Shown: piece by piece, positions 40,128-42,262 of the stretch
How positions within the stretch are numbered: position 1 is the first letter of the stretch
How the letters are laid out: every line of letters begins with the position of its first letter
Source: an uncultured Lachnospiraceae bacterium
GTDB taxonomy: Bacteria > Bacillota > Clostridia > Lachnospirales > Lachnospiraceae
NCBI GenBank assembly: GCA_902775555.1
Contig: CACYMQ010000015.1
Coordinates: 1 to 42,262 of the forward strand
DNA: 42,262 bases
Direction of reading: 5' to 3'
The notes under the pieces: generated by a model
What the model saw: the letters and a program-made list of their open reading frames with translations, nothing else
The model's database searches: none
Told to the model about the DNA's origin: nothing
Translations under genes and position numbers: made by a program

Positions 40128-42191
40128 CTACCAAACAGCGATCCGATCCTCCGGCGCAAGATACATGCCGTCCCCCGGTTTTATATCGTAGGTCTCATTA
40201 AACTCATCAAACTGCTGAAGCGCAATATTGCACCTGAGGTATTCCAGCGGGTGCTCATCATTTTGGATCAGCCGTACAGCATTGCTCTTAGACAGCAGCC
40301 TCCTCGATATAGCGGCACGGGCTCTGAAATACTTGTCATAATCAAATCCCTGAACCTTTTCAGCCAGCTTCAGCGCACATTTCACCCCTCCCATATCCGC
40401 AATAGCTTCTGTGGTGATATCATGCGTTCCGTCATAGGACCAGGATCCGTCCGGGAATACGATCTTACTGTAATACTCCTGAACCTTACCTGCCTTCTTC
40501 TTGAAGGTACTCATATCACTCCCCTCGATCACCGGATTCGGTTTTCCTTCGGAATCAAACTCCACCCCACCGGAATCAAACGCATGGGTCAATTCATGTC
40601 CGATGACGTCACCGATCCGTCCCAGTTTCTCCTCGTAAGACATATCTTTCGAATAAAAATCTCCGGTCACAATACCGAGCTGAATGATAAATACATTTCT
40701 GCTACGCAGATACATACCGTTTGGCGTCGTCGTACTGTAATTGGTATCATAGATATTCCAATAATCCCGATCAACTTCCCCTGTCGGGAGTTTTCCCATA
40801 GTCTCCAGATTGCAGCGGTTGATCTCAGAGACCGCATCCAGAATAGTTCCGCCCTCTCCTTTGGATTTAAGACAGAGATCCGAATAATCTGCTTCATTAT
40901 CAGGTTTCATGATCAAAAAACGTATGGCGTCAAGCTTCCCGCAGATTCGTTCCTTATTCTCCTGACTGAGCCAGTCCTTCTCCATAATGATATTACGGTA
41001 CTCCTTGATAAAATCCCTGCACATGGTTTCAATTTCATTTTTCTCTTCTTCGGAATAGAACCTGTCCAGATAGATCTGATCTCTCAGTGCCGAAAGCGGT
41101 GAATTCAGTACTTCTCTGTTGAAATAGGTATCCATGGGAGTTTCGACAACCTCATCATAGGGGTTGGTCCTGTCCAGCTTGATCTCCTTCTCTTTCAGAA
41201 AACATTCATGATCCAGATATCTCATGGATTTCCACATAAGATAGACTTTGAAATATGCCTTGATCTCCTCCAGATTCTTTTCTGTACAGATTCCGGAAAG
41301 CCCCTTAAGGTAATCCACATCAACACAGTAACCCGCAACCTTATCCATTCCGAAGTGTTCCAGGATTCTTTGGATTGGGAAATCACCCGTAGCATTTACA
41401 ACCTCAGAGAGAGGTACCTCATCAGAGAGATTCACAAAGATTTCCCCACCGGGACTAAGCTCTGCCATCTTCAGCTCAAAAGCGAAATTCCGATCGATCA
41501 GCGTATCTGCCTCCTCCTCAGAATATCCCAGGCGTCCCATCATATAATGAATCTTATTCTTTACCTGCTCTTTCTTCTGCAGTCCGTCTTCCCCAAGCAT
41601 CACATATCGATTAGATTCACCCAAAGAATAATCCGACTGGTTGATCTGAATGACAAGATGCTCCCTCTGATCCATGGAACATTTGAATAGCATGGCTGCA
41701 AAGGGATTTTTACTGCAATCCATCATATACTGATATACATCTTCGATGGAATGAATCTCATCGATATAGCCAAGATACGCCCGTAACGGTTCGATCCCCA
41801 GCTGATCCCTGTATTCCCAATCCGTATAGATGTCGTAGAAGGTCCGCAGTTTTTCAACGTTCGGATCATGATCCGTCGGATCCTTCAGAACATCAATGAT
41901 CCGCTGGTTGACGATTCTTTCCGAATCCGCAATCCCTCCGTAGCTCTCCGAAGGATCAAAATTCTGAGCCATGGTCCACTCCGCATTGACCGCTGCCGCA
42001 AAATCGTCCTGAAGCCGCTGCTCTGCACACAGGCTTGCATTGTCCGGCAGGTTGGAATTGATCCATTTTCCATGTCCGGGCTGGTCACCGCCGGCTCCCG
42101 CGGAGCCGCAGCCTGAAGCCGAAAGCAGCAAAGCAGTTGCAAGGAAAAGCCCGGTCAGTTTTCTGATATGTACCCAGAAAACTGGACACAT
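40128..42191 (-). CDS. M13-family zinc metallopeptidase lipoprotein
   Basis: This 687-aa protein has a lipoprotein signal (IRKLTGLFLATALLLSASGC) and the full neprilysin/PepO layout: an N-terminal helical domain (to about 420) and a zinc domain with VIGHELTHAFDSGG near 535, EAIADMGGVK as third ligand, and the typical C-terminal end APEDRIAVW. It should cleave short peptides at the outer face of the membrane. The first residues (MCPVFWV) are not native: the ATG and these codons match an insertion-sequence end at 42169-42190. No ribosome binding site precedes this ATG, so expression may be reduced or dependent on a promoter in the inserted element. Confidence 0.92.
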   Translation of the reverse strand: MCPVFWVHIRKLTGLFLATALLLSASGCGSAGAGGDQPGHGKWINSNLPDNASLCAEQRLQDDFAAAVNAEWTMAQNFDPSESYGGIADSERIVNQRIIDVLKDPTDHDPNVEKLRTFYDIYTDWEYRDQLGIEPLRAYLGYIDEIHSIEDVYQYMMDCSKNPFAAMLFKCSMDQREHLVIQINQSDYSLGESNRYVMLGEDGLQKKEQVKNKIHYMMGRLGYSEEEADTLIDRNFAFELKMAELSPGGEIFVNLSDEVPLSEVVNATGDFPIQRILEHFGMDKVAGYCVDVDYLKGLSGICTEKNLEEIKAYFKVYLMWKSMRYLDHECFLKEKEIKLDRTNPYDEVVETPMDTYFNREVLNSPLSALRDQIYLDRFYSEEEKNEIETMCRDFIKEYRNIIMEKDWLSQENKERICGKLDAIRFLIMKPDNEADYSDLCLKSKGEGGTILDAVSEINRCNLETMGKLPTGEVDRDYWNIYDTNYSTTTPNGMYLRSRNVFIIQLGIVTGDFYSKDMSYEEKLGRIGDVIGHELTHAFDSGGVEFDSEGKPNPVIEGSDMSTFKKKAGKVQEYYSKIVFPDGSWSYDGTHDITTEAIADMGGVKCALKLAEKVQGFDYDKYFRARAAISRRLLSKSNAVRLIQNDEHPLEYLRCNIALQQFDEFNETYDIKPGDGMYLAPEDRIAVW
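42169..42190. mobile_element. Probable IS3-family terminal inverted repeat
   Basis: TGTACCCAGAAAACTGGACA, then CA, resembles the ends of IS3-family (IS150-like) elements, which begin with TG and carry a CCxxAAAAxTxGGACA-type core. It sits at the very start of the M13 peptidase gene, where native coding should begin. The body of the element would lie to the right, outside the window. Confidence 0.5.
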
Positions 42192-42211
42192 TTATCATTA
42201 GTAACCGGAAC

Positions 42212-42251
42212 AAATGGATGTTTCCCTATATTTTACGGGAGGCATCCATTT
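42212..42251 (+). terminator. Stem-loop at the right edge, T-rich tail
   Basis: AAATGGATG and CATCCATTT pair, with an inner TCCC/GGGA stem, followed on the plus strand by TTGTTTTT. It may shield the presumed inserted element from incoming transcription. Confidence 0.55.
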
Positions 42252-42262
42252 TGTTTTTGCCT

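Overview
The window reads as chromosomal DNA of a Gram-positive anaerobe of the Clostridia, most likely a Lachnospiraceae-type gut or rumen bacterium. Reasons: strong AGGAGG/GGGGG ribosome binding sites before nearly every gene, lipoproteins and a choline-binding-type cell-wall protein, BceAB-like ABC/two-component clusters, YozG-type XRE regulators and moderate GC. The genus is inference. Almost all genes lie on the minus strand; only the membrane protein/XRE pair (29.1-30.4 kb) and a metallophosphoesterase (38.9-40.0 kb) are on the plus strand. I saw no tRNA, rRNA, CRISPR array, prophage or complete insertion sequence.

Region 1 (0.35-13.0 kb) is the most unusual part. In transcription order: FHA-domain Ser/Thr kinase; a second Ser/Thr kinase with a Clp-N-like domain, a TVYEED repeat array, TPR and a beta-propeller-like C-terminus; a PP2C phosphatase; a 93-aa protein; and a 1179-aa fusion of a ClpB-type AAA+ module, a degenerate receiver and an FtsH-type AAA+/M41 protease with no membrane anchor. 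An ECF sigma factor, its probable membrane anti-sigma and a lipoprotein with two cystatin-like repeats follow. The second kinase and the protease fusion share the same N-terminal domain, so I infer one phospho-controlled proteolysis system. The sigma gene and the lipoprotein gene are each preceded by the same element, TGCAAC-N16-TTGTAT, which looks like the target promoter of the ECF sigma factor.

Region 2 (13.0-18.9 kb) starts with a structured leader or small RNA upstream of the kinase operon, two small unknown proteins and an open frame without a good start codon. It continues with an ABC transporter/two-component cluster (ATPase, permease, histidine kinase, response regulator) invaded by copies of a TGTCATTCTGAG...CGAAGAATC repeat. 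Two of these copies now encode the C-termini of the ATPase and of the histidine kinase.

Region 3 (19.0-28.8 kb) holds an amidohydrolase, a MacB/LolD-like ABC exporter pair, a secreted choline-binding-repeat protein, and a group made of two paralogous CAT-fold/condensation-like acyltransferases around a protein of unknown (possibly bilin-reductase-like) family.

Region 4 (28.9-42.3 kb) holds an XRE regulator/membrane protein pair with a perfect operator over its promoter, a GAF-SpoIIE phosphatase, a decayed ROK sugar kinase, a BceAB-like transporter with its two-component system, a membrane metallophosphoesterase and an M13 metallopeptidase lipoprotein. The start codon of the last gene comes from what looks like an IS3-family end at the right edge. 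From 25 to 40 kb, six copies of a near-perfect 25-35 bp-arm palindrome lie just behind the 3' ends of genes.
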